The notes beneath the pieces were generated by a model. That model saw nothing but the letters and a program-made list of their open reading frames with translations, was not told the origin of the DNA and ran no database searches. Of a DNA stretch of 64,000 nucleotides, positions 26,863 to 34,596 are shown piece after piece (position 1 is the stretch's first letter; each line of letters begins with the position of its first letter). The DNA comes from Peribacillus butanolivorans. GTDB taxonomy: Bacteria; Bacillota; Bacilli; Bacillales; DSM-1321. The stretch covers positions 4,084,494 through 4,148,493 of the forward strand of contig NZ_LGYA01000001.1 in NCBI RefSeq assembly GCF_001273755.1, given 5' to 3'. The translations under genes were made by a program, and so were the position numbers.

Positions 26863-27621
26863 TTGATACATATTAACAAAGTTGGAGAGCTGACAGGTGT
26901 TACAGTAAGAACACTGCGTCACTACGATAAAATCGGATTATTAAAACCAACATCCAAAACAGAAGGTGGTCATCGTTTATATACGAATAAAGAAATAAAA
27001 AAACTACAGCAGATTCAATTTTTAAAAAAGATTGGATTTCGCTTAAATGAGATTAAGGATATGCTGGCTTCCAGTGAGTGGAATTGGTCGGATAGTTTAA
27101 AGAGTCAATTATCTTTTGTAATAAAAGAGCAGGAAAACTTAAAGAAAATAGAGCAGTCGTTACGGGAATTGATACATGGAATTGCTATAGAAGGAGAAGA
27201 AAACTGGATTGCGATTCAGAAGATCATGGTATTATCCAGTAAAGATAAAGAAATACAGCAGGATTATCGCGAATCTGTATTTAAAGAAAGAGAAATAAAG
27301 CTATGGAAAAAGGTGCCCAATATGACAAGTGACAGTTCTGATTCACTAGAATGGATTGCTCTGATAGGTCAGTTAAAGTGTTATATAAAGGACGGTCCCA
27401 AAGCAACCAAAGTTCAAAATATCATTAGAAGAATGGATGAAAAGCGTTTAGAGGAATTTGATGGTGAGAATGAATTTTTAGATAAGCTGTGGGAAATAAG
27501 GATGTCGGAAAAGCAGTCAGAGAAACTGGGATTATATCCGATTGATCAGGATGTGCTTGAGTTTATGAATCAGGCATATGTATTTTTTATGGCTGAAAAG
27601 AATAATCCTCAACCGGAATAG
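26863..27621 (+). CDS. MerR-family transcription regulator
   Basis: About 252 residues, starting at a TTG (26863) after GGAAGGTAGG. The N-terminal winged HTH (INKVGELTGVTVRTLRHYDKIGLLKP, ~3-28, and GGHRLYTNKEIKKLQQIQFLKKIGF) is typical of MerR, followed by the dimerisation helix. The long C-terminal part (~120-252) resembles the TipAS/uncharacterised ligand-binding regions of multidrug-type MerR proteins. The next gene, 10 bases downstream, encodes a frameshifted GAP-family membrane protein, a likely target or partner. No metal-binding cysteines are seen. Confidence 0.82.
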   Translation: MIHINKVGELTGVTVRTLRHYDKIGLLKPTSKTEGGHRLYTNKEIKKLQQIQFLKKIGFRLNEIKDMLASSEWNWSDSLKSQLSFVIKEQENLKKIEQSLRELIHGIAIEGEENWIAIQKIMVLSSKDKEIQQDYRESVFKEREIKLWKKVPNMTSDSSDSLEWIALIGQLKCYIKDGPKATKVQNIIRRMDEKRLEEFDGENEFLDKLWEIRMSEKQSEKLGLYPIDQDVLEFMNQAYVFFMAEKNNPQPE

Positions 27622-27631
27622 GGGGGAAAGA

Positions 27632-28292
27632 ATGGTGAGTACAGAACTACTTTTCCTGATAGGAGGTTTGGCTTTACTGGATACGCTAAGCCCTGCCACA
27701 TTAGGGGTAACGGTGTATCTACTTTTAACAGATAAAGAGAAACTTACCCAACGTTTATTGGTTTATTTATTGACGGTAGCAGGATTTTATTTTACTGTTG
27801 GGGTTTCACTCATGTTAGGATTAGTTTTTTTGCTTGAGATTATTTCTGGCATATTTCAAAATCGAATCGTAAGCTGGACAGTCTTTATTATTGGAGCAAT
27901 TTTGTTCATCGCAAGTTTTTATGTTCCAACAAAGAAAAATTCAGACCTGCCTTCTCCAAAATCAAAAAGCATTCTTTCAATTGTGGCTCTGGGATTCACT
28001 ACTTCATTAATTGAAGTAGGTACAGCATTTCCTTATTTTGCAGCAATCGGCATAATGACTACTTCTAATCTATCATGGATGGAATGGTCTTCTATTTTAG
28101 CTGGATACAATTTTATCATGGTGATGCCTTCCCTCTTTGCTGTTTCTCTTTTATCTCCTGTTTGGTCGGAGGATGCAAAAACCTCTTAAGAAACTTCGGG
28201 TGAAAATAGCCAATAATACAGGATCGGCTTTTTCTTGGATAATGTGTATTGTTGGAATCATCCTAATTCTTAATAGTCTGGATTACTTGTAG
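27632..28292 (+). pseudogene. GAP/LysE-like transporter gene with a C-terminal frameshift
   Basis: From an ATG at 27632 (GGGGGG upstream) the frame encodes ~185 residues of a GAP-family, LysE-superfamily membrane protein (LDTLSPATLGVTVYLLLTDKEKL; TTSLIEVGTAFPYFAAI). It then ends early at 28189. The +1 frame continues the family's usual C-terminus (FGRRMQKPLKKLRVKIANNT ... IMCIVGIILILNSLDYL) to a stop at 28292. A single-base indel near 28137-28160 explains this. Without it the protein would be about 219 residues. It is either a recent inactivation, a programmed shift or a sequencing error. Confidence 0.8.
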
Positions 28293-28330
28293 GGTGTTTG
28301 ACTTGACCAAAGTATTAAATAAAGGCAGAA

Positions 28331-28375
28331 AATGATCAAACTTTTTTATAACCGGTACAACTTTATTTCAAATGT
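28331..28375 (+). repeat. Dispersed repeat fragment
   Basis: ATGATCAAACTTTTTTATAA is shared with the inverted repeats at 23.2 and 24.8 kb. The following CCGGTACAAC...TTTCAA matches the opposite-strand fragment at 22150-22186. Confidence 0.6.
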
Positions 28376-28507
28376 GCTGTTGGGGTTTGTGTTTTATATC
28401 TATTTTCTCAGCTTTCCCAACGTTAAAAAAGGCTTGATCTTTCTCCAACCTACCTTTATCCAGTGTCTTCGTTCCATCAAGCTTGGTATACTATTTCTCC
28501 AAACAAA

Positions 28508-28532
28508 AAGAAAACAATCACTGGATTGCTGT
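28508..28532 (-). terminator. Weak terminator after the PLD gene
   Basis: On the minus strand CAATC-CAGT-GATTG with flanking pairs is followed by TTTTCTTTTTG, just beyond the stop at 28547. A second, large-loop stem (CTTGAT ... ATCAAG followed by CCTTTTTT) lies ~70 bases further on. Confidence 0.5.
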
Positions 28533-28546
28533 CTTTTCGTCATCAT

Positions 28547-29980
28547 TCAAATGAACCTTTTCCAATATACCGTTATTTTCGAAAGGGCATTTAAAAAGGT
28601 CGCTTTAAAGAAAGATTCTTCCTTTTTCTGATCTTCAGGTGGTTCTATATATCTTTTATTGTCCGCGACGAGTGTACTATCTGAGATTTTCGACTCGATG
28701 GCCCCTATCAATTGCGCTGCAAATTCTTCACCATCGATTATCACTATCGATTCTGTATTTAAAAAGGCCGATCGCGAATCCAGATTGAAGGAACCAACTG
28801 CACTTAATCGCTGATCATAAACAGCCGATTTACCATGCAATGAATAAAGCTTTGAATATTCATAAAGCCTTGCTCCTGACTCAACGATACTATCCCTAAG
28901 TGCCAAGTAACTGGAAAAAGCTATCACATTCGGGGTTGATGTCACCGAGTTGGTAAGTATGGTCCAATCAGCTTTTGAATCCATATTCTTTGGTACATAT
29001 TCCTTCATGGCATCCGCAGGAACAATATAGGGACTCTGGATAAGTACCGACTTATTGGCGTTCGCAGCAATATCCACTAGAGATCTCCACACAAAAGGGT
29101 GTTTATTGAAACGTTCGATTGGATTATGAATGAAGGACACTTTTTTAGTAGGTGTTGTAGACTGGCTCCAATCGACGGCCGGGTTAACGAAATCGGCATT
29201 ATTTTGAATAGCTTTGCTGTATTGATTTAATAATGTATTTCTGACGCGTTTTCCTTTTTCCTTTTGCCTTTTCGAAAGGTCCGCAAAGACTTTGCTCGTA
29301 TACGGATGAGTCCATAATTCATGTATATAGCCCTTCATTTCAACGATAACACTATCTTTCTCCTGTTTAGCATTGAAAATGAGTACATCCCGGTCATAGA
29401 CATAATTCTTGGGCGGCGGATTGCTTGCTAAATACTTATCGGCGATATTCCTTCCTCCGATGATGCCTAACTTTCCATCTGTAGTGATTATCTTGTCATG
29501 GAGGCGGTTATGCCAGGTCCAGGGCTTAAATGGCTTAAAGGTTTCGTAGTACCTTAATTCAATGTTTTCATGCGATGCCAGTGCATAACGGACACTGCTT
29601 AATTGACCTCTGAGTCCATGAGAAATTCCATCCAGAAGGATTCTAACTTTGACACCGCGGTCAGCAGCTTCGAACAAGGCTCCAAGAATAAGTTCAGTTG
29701 ATTTACCTTTTCCAAAAGCGTAGTAGGCAATATCGATTGAATGCTGGGCTTCCTGGATCATTCGCATTCGGGCTAGTCCCGATTCATAACCATCTTCAAG
29801 AAGCAGGACACGATCCACGGTGGATTCCTTCTCCCCCATATATGCACTAATATGTTTAATCGGCCTATCTTCTTCTTTTTCCTTGAGGAAGTAGAAAAGG
29901 ACAACTGCCGTCACCACTATATACAGGAAATATAATAGAAGAACGAGCAGAAATCCTTTCATCATCGTTTGTGCAGTCAT
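28547..29980 (-). CDS. Phospholipase D / cardiolipin synthase-like membrane enzyme
   Basis: This 477-residue protein has one N-terminal membrane anchor (~5-32) and two HKD motifs. These are HNRLHDKIITTDGKLGIIGGRN (~157-178) and LHGKSAVYDQRLSAVGSFNLDSRS (~388-411), each with the HxK...D and GG/GSxN pattern. Members transfer phosphatidyl groups between lipids or hydrolyse phospholipids. Size and layout are closer to the ClsC-type group than to Bacillus ClsA (two membrane segments). The substrate is not determined. A lone gene. Confidence 0.85.
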   Translation of the reverse strand: MTAQTMMKGFLLVLLLYFLYIVVTAVVLFYFLKEKEEDRPIKHISAYMGEKESTVDRVLLLEDGYESGLARMRMIQEAQHSIDIAYYAFGKGKSTELILGALFEAADRGVKVRILLDGISHGLRGQLSSVRYALASHENIELRYYETFKPFKPWTWHNRLHDKIITTDGKLGIIGGRNIADKYLASNPPPKNYVYDRDVLIFNAKQEKDSVIVEMKGYIHELWTHPYTSKVFADLSKRQKEKGKRVRNTLLNQYSKAIQNNADFVNPAVDWSQSTTPTKKVSFIHNPIERFNKHPFVWRSLVDIAANANKSVLIQSPYIVPADAMKEYVPKNMDSKADWTILTNSVTSTPNVIAFSSYLALRDSIVESGARLYEYSKLYSLHGKSAVYDQRLSAVGSFNLDSRSAFLNTESIVIIDGEEFAAQLIGAIESKISDSTLVADNKRYIEPPEDQKKEESFFKATFLNALSKITVYWKRFI

Positions 29981-30073
29981 AGCGCTCTCCCCCTTTACCC
30001 GATATTTTATTACTATTCGTAATAAGTACGGACTCTATTCAACATCTTCAAGCTTAAATAAATCCTCATAAAA

Positions 30074-30105
30074 ATAACCCCTCTGACTAGTTAGCCAGTG
30101 GGGCT
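30074..30105 (-). terminator. Orphan terminator between divergent genes
   Basis: On the minus strand AAGCCCCACTGGCTAACTAG ... CAGAGGGGTT forms a stem followed by ATTTTT. No minus-strand gene ends here, so it may be a remnant or an attenuator upstream of the PLD gene. Confidence 0.5.
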
Positions 30106-30257
30106 TATTGATATTCATTTCCTTTTTCCACATACGGATACATTTACCGGTCTTAAAGACTCTTGAATCCTAGATGAAACTTTATTTTCCTTTTAAATGT
30201 GACAGAGTCGTGAACATGAAAGCAGTTGCATAATATATATATAGAAGGAGGGATTTC

Positions 30258-30704
30258 ATGCTTAAACGACCTGATAAGATAAGTATTTTCAATTATTGTT
30301 TTGCATTAGGTGTTTCCGAGGTGTTCTTTTTATCTAGCTTTTATCTTTCCATTCTAGACGTTTCATTATTTGCTCTAGCTTTACCATTTTCCGCTTTATT
30401 TCTCTTAGTCTCCTTATACCTATTCCTTCGAACAAACAAAGCTGCAAAGACTTCACACAATCAAGAAGAACGAAGAAGTGAAATTTATGCTTTCTATCAT
30501 CAATCTTTCGGGATCTTCACAATCATTTTTTTCGTTTTGCTCTTTGCGGCTTTAGCGTATATCCCCTTGCTGCAAAATGGAGGACATGTCTATATACTTT
30601 ATTGTTTACCCATGGCGCTATTTTGTTTGATTCCTTCGATTACCTCGTACAAGGGAATGAAATTATACAAACTGGAATCTGACAAGAACTTAACAAAAAT
30701 CTAA
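30258..30704 (+). CDS. Four-helix membrane protein, unknown
   Basis: This 148-residue protein has two pairs of hydrophobic segments (~10-32, 38-58, 88-108 and 115-133) separated by a polar, charged loop (RTNKAAKTSHNQEERRSE). GGAGGG precedes the ATG. No motif or family is recognised. A weak hairpin followed by TTTTTTT lies at ~30745-30767. Confidence 0.6.
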   Translation: MLKRPDKISIFNYCFALGVSEVFFLSSFYLSILDVSLFALALPFSALFLLVSLYLFLRTNKAAKTSHNQEERRSEIYAFYHQSFGIFTIIFFVLLFAALAYIPLLQNGGHVYILYCLPMALFCLIPSITSYKGMKLYKLESDKNLTKI

Positions 30705-30950
30705 TCTGGTTATACATGGCCCTAAAGTGGCTCCTCTTGGAATCCGAAAGCTTTAGTGCTTTTTTTATTTCACTTCGGGCATTTTACCAAGCCTTCAAGT
30801 TCCTAGATACGGCCTGGATAACGGGCACCGGCGGCAAAGCCTTTCGTTTTGTGCAAGATCTGCTTTGAAATAACTTCAAGATTTAATGAAAATGAATTAA
30901 ACTTCATGTCCGTTACCGTTAGGCCTAACTCCATTTGCCATGTTTTTTAG

Positions 30951-31152
30951 TTGAATGTATAGGTAAAATGAGGATATAATAAAGATAACTATCATATATA
31001 AAAAAAGACACTGGTAAAAACCAGTGTCTTAATGAACAGCAAACTGCATAAAGAGCAGCGGCTTTCTGTGGTAAGTCAGTAGCTACTCGATCAAGAAAGT
31101 AACCCTTTTCCTACATACATCTGGCCGGATGGTATGGAGGGGGTTACTTTTT
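30951..31152 (+). ncRNA. Probable antisense antitoxin RNA of a type I toxin-antitoxin pair
   Basis: A strong promoter (TTGAAT at 30951, 18 bases, TATAAT at 30975-30980) predicts transcription from about 30987. A plus-strand terminator stem, AAAGTAACCC (~31094) with GGGTTACTTTTTT (31141-31152), ends it inside the 3' end of the oppositely transcribed toxin gene. The predicted ~165-nt RNA would pair with the toxin mRNA 3' region, as in TxpA/RatA and BsrG/SR4. No protein is encoded. Confidence 0.7.
31001..31030 (-). terminator. Terminator of the toxin mRNA
   Basis: AAGACACTGGT and ACCAGTGTCTT form an 11-bp perfect stem, and the minus strand continues TTTTTTTATATATG. It lies inside the antisense RNA, so the two transcripts overlap by ~140 bases. 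Confidence 0.8.
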
Positions 31153-31218
31153 TAATGTAACCGCGATTACTGCGACGATTAAAGAGGCGAATGAGATCAT
31201 AAGCATCAAACCGTCCAT
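31144..31218 (-). CDS. Putative holin-like type I toxin, 24 residues
   Basis: The minus strand encodes the peptide MDGLMLMISFASLIVAVIAV plus TLKK, a single membrane helix with a short polar N-terminus and a dibasic end. This matches the 'putative holin-like toxin' pattern (…EALxLMIxFaxLIVaVIaLvxxxxKK) of Bacillus type I toxins, which insert in the membrane when translated freely. GGTGAT precedes the ATG. A convergent, overlapping RNA with its own promoter and terminator supports a toxin-antitoxin module. It is too short for ordinary gene callers. Confidence 0.75.
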   Translation of the reverse strand: MDGLMLMISFASLIVAVIAVTLKK

Positions 31219-31415
31219 TATAGAAATCACCAGCGACACCCCCTTTCTTAAAGGAGTCACCGCTGCCCACTATACCAAATTGCTGTCCATATCCATTATA
31301 TCTGTATTTTCTTGTTATTTATAGAAAAATATAGATATATTTATTTTCAGTATTACTATCCATGTTTTTTTAATAAAAAATCCCACCAGAGAACAAATTT
31401 TACGTGATTTACCCC
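31219..31415. other. Toxin upstream region
   Basis: On the minus strand a TATAAT (31300-31295) could be the toxin -10 element, with no clear -35. The rest, up to 31415, shows no gene. Confidence 0.4.
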
Positions 31416-31667
31416 TTATTCTTCCACTACACGACCATCTTTATAAATTTTGAACCACCCAATCGTACCTGCAGCACCTTGATCCATCCAATGTATGTTA
31501 CGCCTAACTCCACCAAAAGTTTTCCAACTTTCCTATGGTGTCGATTCAAAGAAAATAGCCGATTCATTATCGCCAGTTAAAGAGTCGGTCGTAATTAGTC
31601 CTCCTACAAAAAATCCCTCTAATAATAGAGATCCTATCTCACAAAATACAAACCGTACCGAACCTGC
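31416..31667 (-). pseudogene. Remnant of an unidentified protein gene
   Basis: The minus strand reads ...GSLLLEGFFVGGLITTDSLT...IFFESTP, then an amber stop at 31535-31533, then ESWKTFGGVRRNIHWMDQGA...GWFKIYKDGRVVEE and a stop at 31416-31418. The two halves share one frame and look like one protein whose Gln codon became TAG. No start codon with a ribosome site is found upstream, so the 5' part is also lost. Family unknown. Confidence 0.45.
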
Positions 31668-31768
31668 TTACAAATGAAAGGCAAAATGGGAAAGGGGAAA
31701 GAATATCCATAAATATTAATGAGAAACCAATTCTTAATGTAACTAACCTGGTCCTTTCGTTACACAAC

Positions 31769-31791
31769 AAAAAGGTTGCCGCAGTAACCCT
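31769..31791 (-). terminator. Terminator of the polysaccharide deacetylase gene
   Basis: On the minus strand GGTTACTGCGGCAACC followed by TTTTTGTTG. The same hairpin type (GGTTGCTGCGGCAACC) lies at 34510-34540, where the group II intron has inserted. Confidence 0.75.
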
Positions 31792-31845
31792 GATTTTTGA
31801 AGTGGTTCATTCAGGTCGTAAAAAATACACTAATAGCTATATAAC

Positions 31846-32544
31846 TTAAAAACCCTGAAGCTCATTAACAGTTACAAATGTATATCCTTCTTCTGATAAC
31901 AATTTTAATACACCTTCAATCGCTTGAAGTTCTTTACCAGTATCATCATACATGGGATGCATTAAGATAATCGAACCTGGTTTAATATGATCCTTCACAT
32001 AATTTACTTTGTCAGCAGCAGAAGTGTAATAGCTATCTGGCTCAATATTCCAGGTTATAGTGTCCCTATCATTTTTATTTAAGTAATAAGGCAAGCCTAC
32101 AAGTTTTTTTCCGTTGGGTGGTCGAACGTCAATTTCACCCTTATATCCGAAGTTTTGAATTAATTTATCCGTTTTCTCGATTTCCTCTTTGATATAGGAG
32201 GACGATTTAAAAACCATTCGCTTGTGAGAATAGGTATGATTTCCAATTTGATGTCCTGCTTCTACAATTTTTTTAGCTTCCTCTGGGTATCTTTCTATTT
32301 CATTACCGATTAGGAAGAATGTAGCCTTTACATTGTATTTATCTAATAGTGGTAGAATCTGATTTACATTCTTCGATGGACCATCATCAAAAGTCAGAGC
32401 AACCACTTTTTGATTTGTCTCAACTTTTGCTGTTAACCCTCCGAATAATTGGTGTGTTCTAGAATTCATTAATTTATATGTACTAAATAATAGAATGAAA
32501 ACTAACAGTAATCCGATTCCAATAAATATTAATTTCTTTTTCAT
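31846..32544 (-). CDS. Membrane-anchored polysaccharide (NodB-type) deacetylase
   Basis: This 232-residue protein has one N-terminal membrane segment (~4-24) and then a NodB domain. All five motifs are present: TFDDGPS (~51-57, catalytic base and metal Asp), HTYSH (~102-106, metal His), RPPNG (~141-145, a variant of RPPxG), WNIEPDSYY (~165-173) and ILMHPM (~193-198, catalytic His). Such enzymes remove acetyl groups from peptidoglycan GlcNAc/MurNAc or chitin-like polymers outside the cell. The exact substrate is unknown. It is monocistronic with its own terminator. Confidence 0.88.
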   Translation of the reverse strand: MKKKLIFIGIGLLLVFILLFSTYKLMNSRTHQLFGGLTAKVETNQKVVALTFDDGPSKNVNQILPLLDKYNVKATFFLIGNEIERYPEEAKKIVEAGHQIGNHTYSHKRMVFKSSSYIKEEIEKTDKLIQNFGYKGEIDVRPPNGKKLVGLPYYLNKNDRDTITWNIEPDSYYTSAADKVNYVKDHIKPGSIILMHPMYDDTGKELQAIEGVLKLLSEEGYTFVTVNELQGF

Positions 32545-32650
32545 AAATACAACCTTTCTTTCTAAAAGTTTTTTTAATTATTTATTATAACAAAAACCGT
32601 TCCCCCCTCTTAACCAGCTATTTTTACTATCTAACCTTCTTTAGTTCAAA

Positions 32651-34506
32651 ATCGAGTAGGGAGAAAATAAGTGTATTATTTTCGCCCCTCTCACAACACC
32701 GTACGTACGGATCTCGTATACGGCGTTTCAATTTATATTACAGTGTGTACTTTTAAGTAACGTTCTAAAGCAGAGGGGACTCCCCTCTGCTTGAGTCGTT
32801 TATTTGAGATTGCTCTTTGAACAACTTTCGATAATCCGATATACCGGTAACCTTTTCGACAGTAGGTTAATCCTTTCGCTTCTTCCTCCGGAATTCCTAG
32901 TCGAATAAGCGATTTAATTTGTTTCTTCGCTACTTTCCATTGTTTCCATATGATGACCCTAATTCTAGAGCGAAGCTTTGTGTCTATTCGTTCCGTCGTT
33001 TTTTTCATGTTTGCCACTCTGAAGTAGTTTACCCATCCAACTATTACTTGGTTCAATTTCAATATTCGGTAGGCTAGTGGAACATTCCAATTTCGCTTTG
33101 TCAGTTGTCGGAGTTTCCTTTGAAACTTCTGTACAGAACTTGGATGAGGTTTCACTTTATAGTTGTTGTTATTAGCGTCGTAATAATACCCAAATCCTAA
33201 GAATTTCAACTCTTTTGGACGTGAGATTCTACTCTTCTCTACGTTGACTATCAGGCCTAATTTCTCTTCTATAAATCTCACGATTGTGCTCATTACTCGG
33301 TTCGCTGCCTTTTCACTTTTCACAAAGATAAGGGCATCATCAGCGTACCTCACGAACCTTAGTCCTCTTTTCTCCAGTTCCTTATCAAGTTCGTTTAACA
33401 TTATATTACTTAATAGTGGACTGAGGTTGCCTCCTTGCGGAGTACCGACAGGTGTGTCTTCATATTTTCCATTCACCATGACTCCACTAACTAAGTATTT
33501 TCTGATTAACGATATGACATTTCCGTCTTTTATTGTGTTGGATATGATTCTCATGAGTTTATCGTGATGGACGGTATCGAAGAATCTTTCAAGATCAATG
33601 TCGACTACCCAATCATGTTCATCATTCAGAAACTCCAGGCTTTTTATAATCGCCATTTCACAACTTCTTTTTGGTCTAAAACCGTAGCTGAATTCGCTAA
33701 ACTGTTCTTCAAATATCGGACTGAGAACCTGATGAATGGCCTGTTGAACGACCCTATCCACTACTGTTGGTATTCCCAATTTGCGCATCTTTCCATTTTC
33801 TTTTGGGATCTCCACTCTTAAGGCAGCTTGTGGTTGGTATTTTCTTGTTCTGATGCGCTGACGCAGTTCATCTTTGTTCTCTTTCAGGTATTGCTTTAGT
33901 TCGTCGACTGTTACTCCGTCGACCCCACTTGCACCTTTATTTTTATAGACACGTATGTAGGCTTCGTTCATATTTTTATTACTTAGGATTTGTTCTAAAA
34001 GTTCCACACTCGTTTCTCCTTTCCTCTCACGTAGTAAGTGATATCTCCATTTTGGTTATTCTTTGAGGTACGCTCATACTTTCACCATTAACACATTCGG
34101 AGTTCGTCACTTACGCATTCGTGGCGTTGAAACACTATAAATTGTTCAGCCCTTCATGAAATTATTTCATTACTATGGCTTCTGCTGACTTCTTGCGACT
34201 AACCTTTTTCGACTGTACTTCTGTACATCCGCAAGACCTCCCAGGGTAAGACACCTATCTTTCCTCTTTTACTCGCCTGATTTACTCTATAAAGTTACGC
34301 ACATCTTTTGGACTTTAACTTGTCTTGGAGTTTAATCCCTTTATAGAGCCTTAGTATCAGATTCCTGTTCGTCGAGCCAAGATTTTATTCCACGCTTCCT
34401 CCAGCCCTTACCTCACGATAAGTACCTTGCGCTTCCTTAGTGGTTGGTCGATGTGTACCCCCACAGTGGACTTTCACCACCTAGATAGTTGCCATGCCTG
34501 GCACAC
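32651..34506 (-). mobile_element. Group II intron, probably class C, complete
   Basis: On the minus strand the intron begins GTGTGCCAGGCATGGCAACT (34506 down), the usual 5' group II motif, with CTAGGTGGTGAAAGTCC next. An intact reverse transcriptase lies in domain IV. Downstream come a domain V (GCCGTATACGAGATC...GTACGTACGGTG) and a domain VI ending CTACTCGAT at 32651. It sits directly after a Rho-independent terminator stem, the preferred target of class C introns. The ~1.86-kb length is normal. The exact 3' boundary could be off by a few bases. Confidence 0.88.
32733..34007 (-). CDS. ltrA: Group II intron-encoded reverse transcriptase/maturase
   Basis: This 424-residue protein has the RT domains in order: an N-terminal block (NKGASGVDGVTVDELKQYL), fingers/palm (FSYGFRPKRSCEMAI; VDIDLERFFDTVHHDKLM), PQGGNLSPLLSNIML (~190), and the catalytic YADD in FVRYADDALIFVKS (~222-235). 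The maturase X domain follows (~290-424). There is no C-terminal HNH endonuclease domain, consistent with class C introns. It promotes splicing of its host intron RNA and retrohoming. The frame is intact, so the element may be active. Confidence 0.93.
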   Translation of the reverse strand: MELLEQILSNKNMNEAYIRVYKNKGASGVDGVTVDELKQYLKENKDELRQRIRTRKYQPQAALRVEIPKENGKMRKLGIPTVVDRVVQQAIHQVLSPIFEEQFSEFSYGFRPKRSCEMAIIKSLEFLNDEHDWVVDIDLERFFDTVHHDKLMRIISNTIKDGNVISLIRKYLVSGVMVNGKYEDTPVGTPQGGNLSPLLSNIMLNELDKELEKRGLRFVRYADDALIFVKSEKAANRVMSTIVRFIEEKLGLIVNVEKSRISRPKELKFLGFGYYYDANNNNYKVKPHPSSVQKFQRKLRQLTKRNWNVPLAYRILKLNQVIVGWVNYFRVANMKKTTERIDTKLRSRIRVIIWKQWKVAKKQIKSLIRLGIPEEEAKGLTYCRKGYRYIGLSKVVQRAISNKRLKQRGVPSALERYLKVHTVI

Positions 34507-34509
34507 AAG

Positions 34510-34540
34510 AAAAAGGTTGCCGCAGCAACCCCTCTTTTTA
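34510..34540 (-). terminator. Terminator of pnkp, target of the group II intron
   Basis: Minus strand: GGGGTTGC, loop TGCG, GCAACC, then TTTTTC. The intron starts four to five bases after the T-run. It lies 57 bases past the pnkp stop. Confidence 0.82.
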
Positions 34541-34596
34541 AACTCAAGTACCCCTTAAGTGACGAAGAACCTGAAAAACATACTTCCTCTTACCTA

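Noticed and set aside
28332..28631. 99-codon plus-strand frame
   Set aside because: It begins in a dispersed repeat and runs into the PLD gene on the other strand. No ribosome site.
31495..31677. 60-codon plus-strand frame
   Set aside because: It is antisense to a more protein-like decayed frame and lacks a ribosome site.
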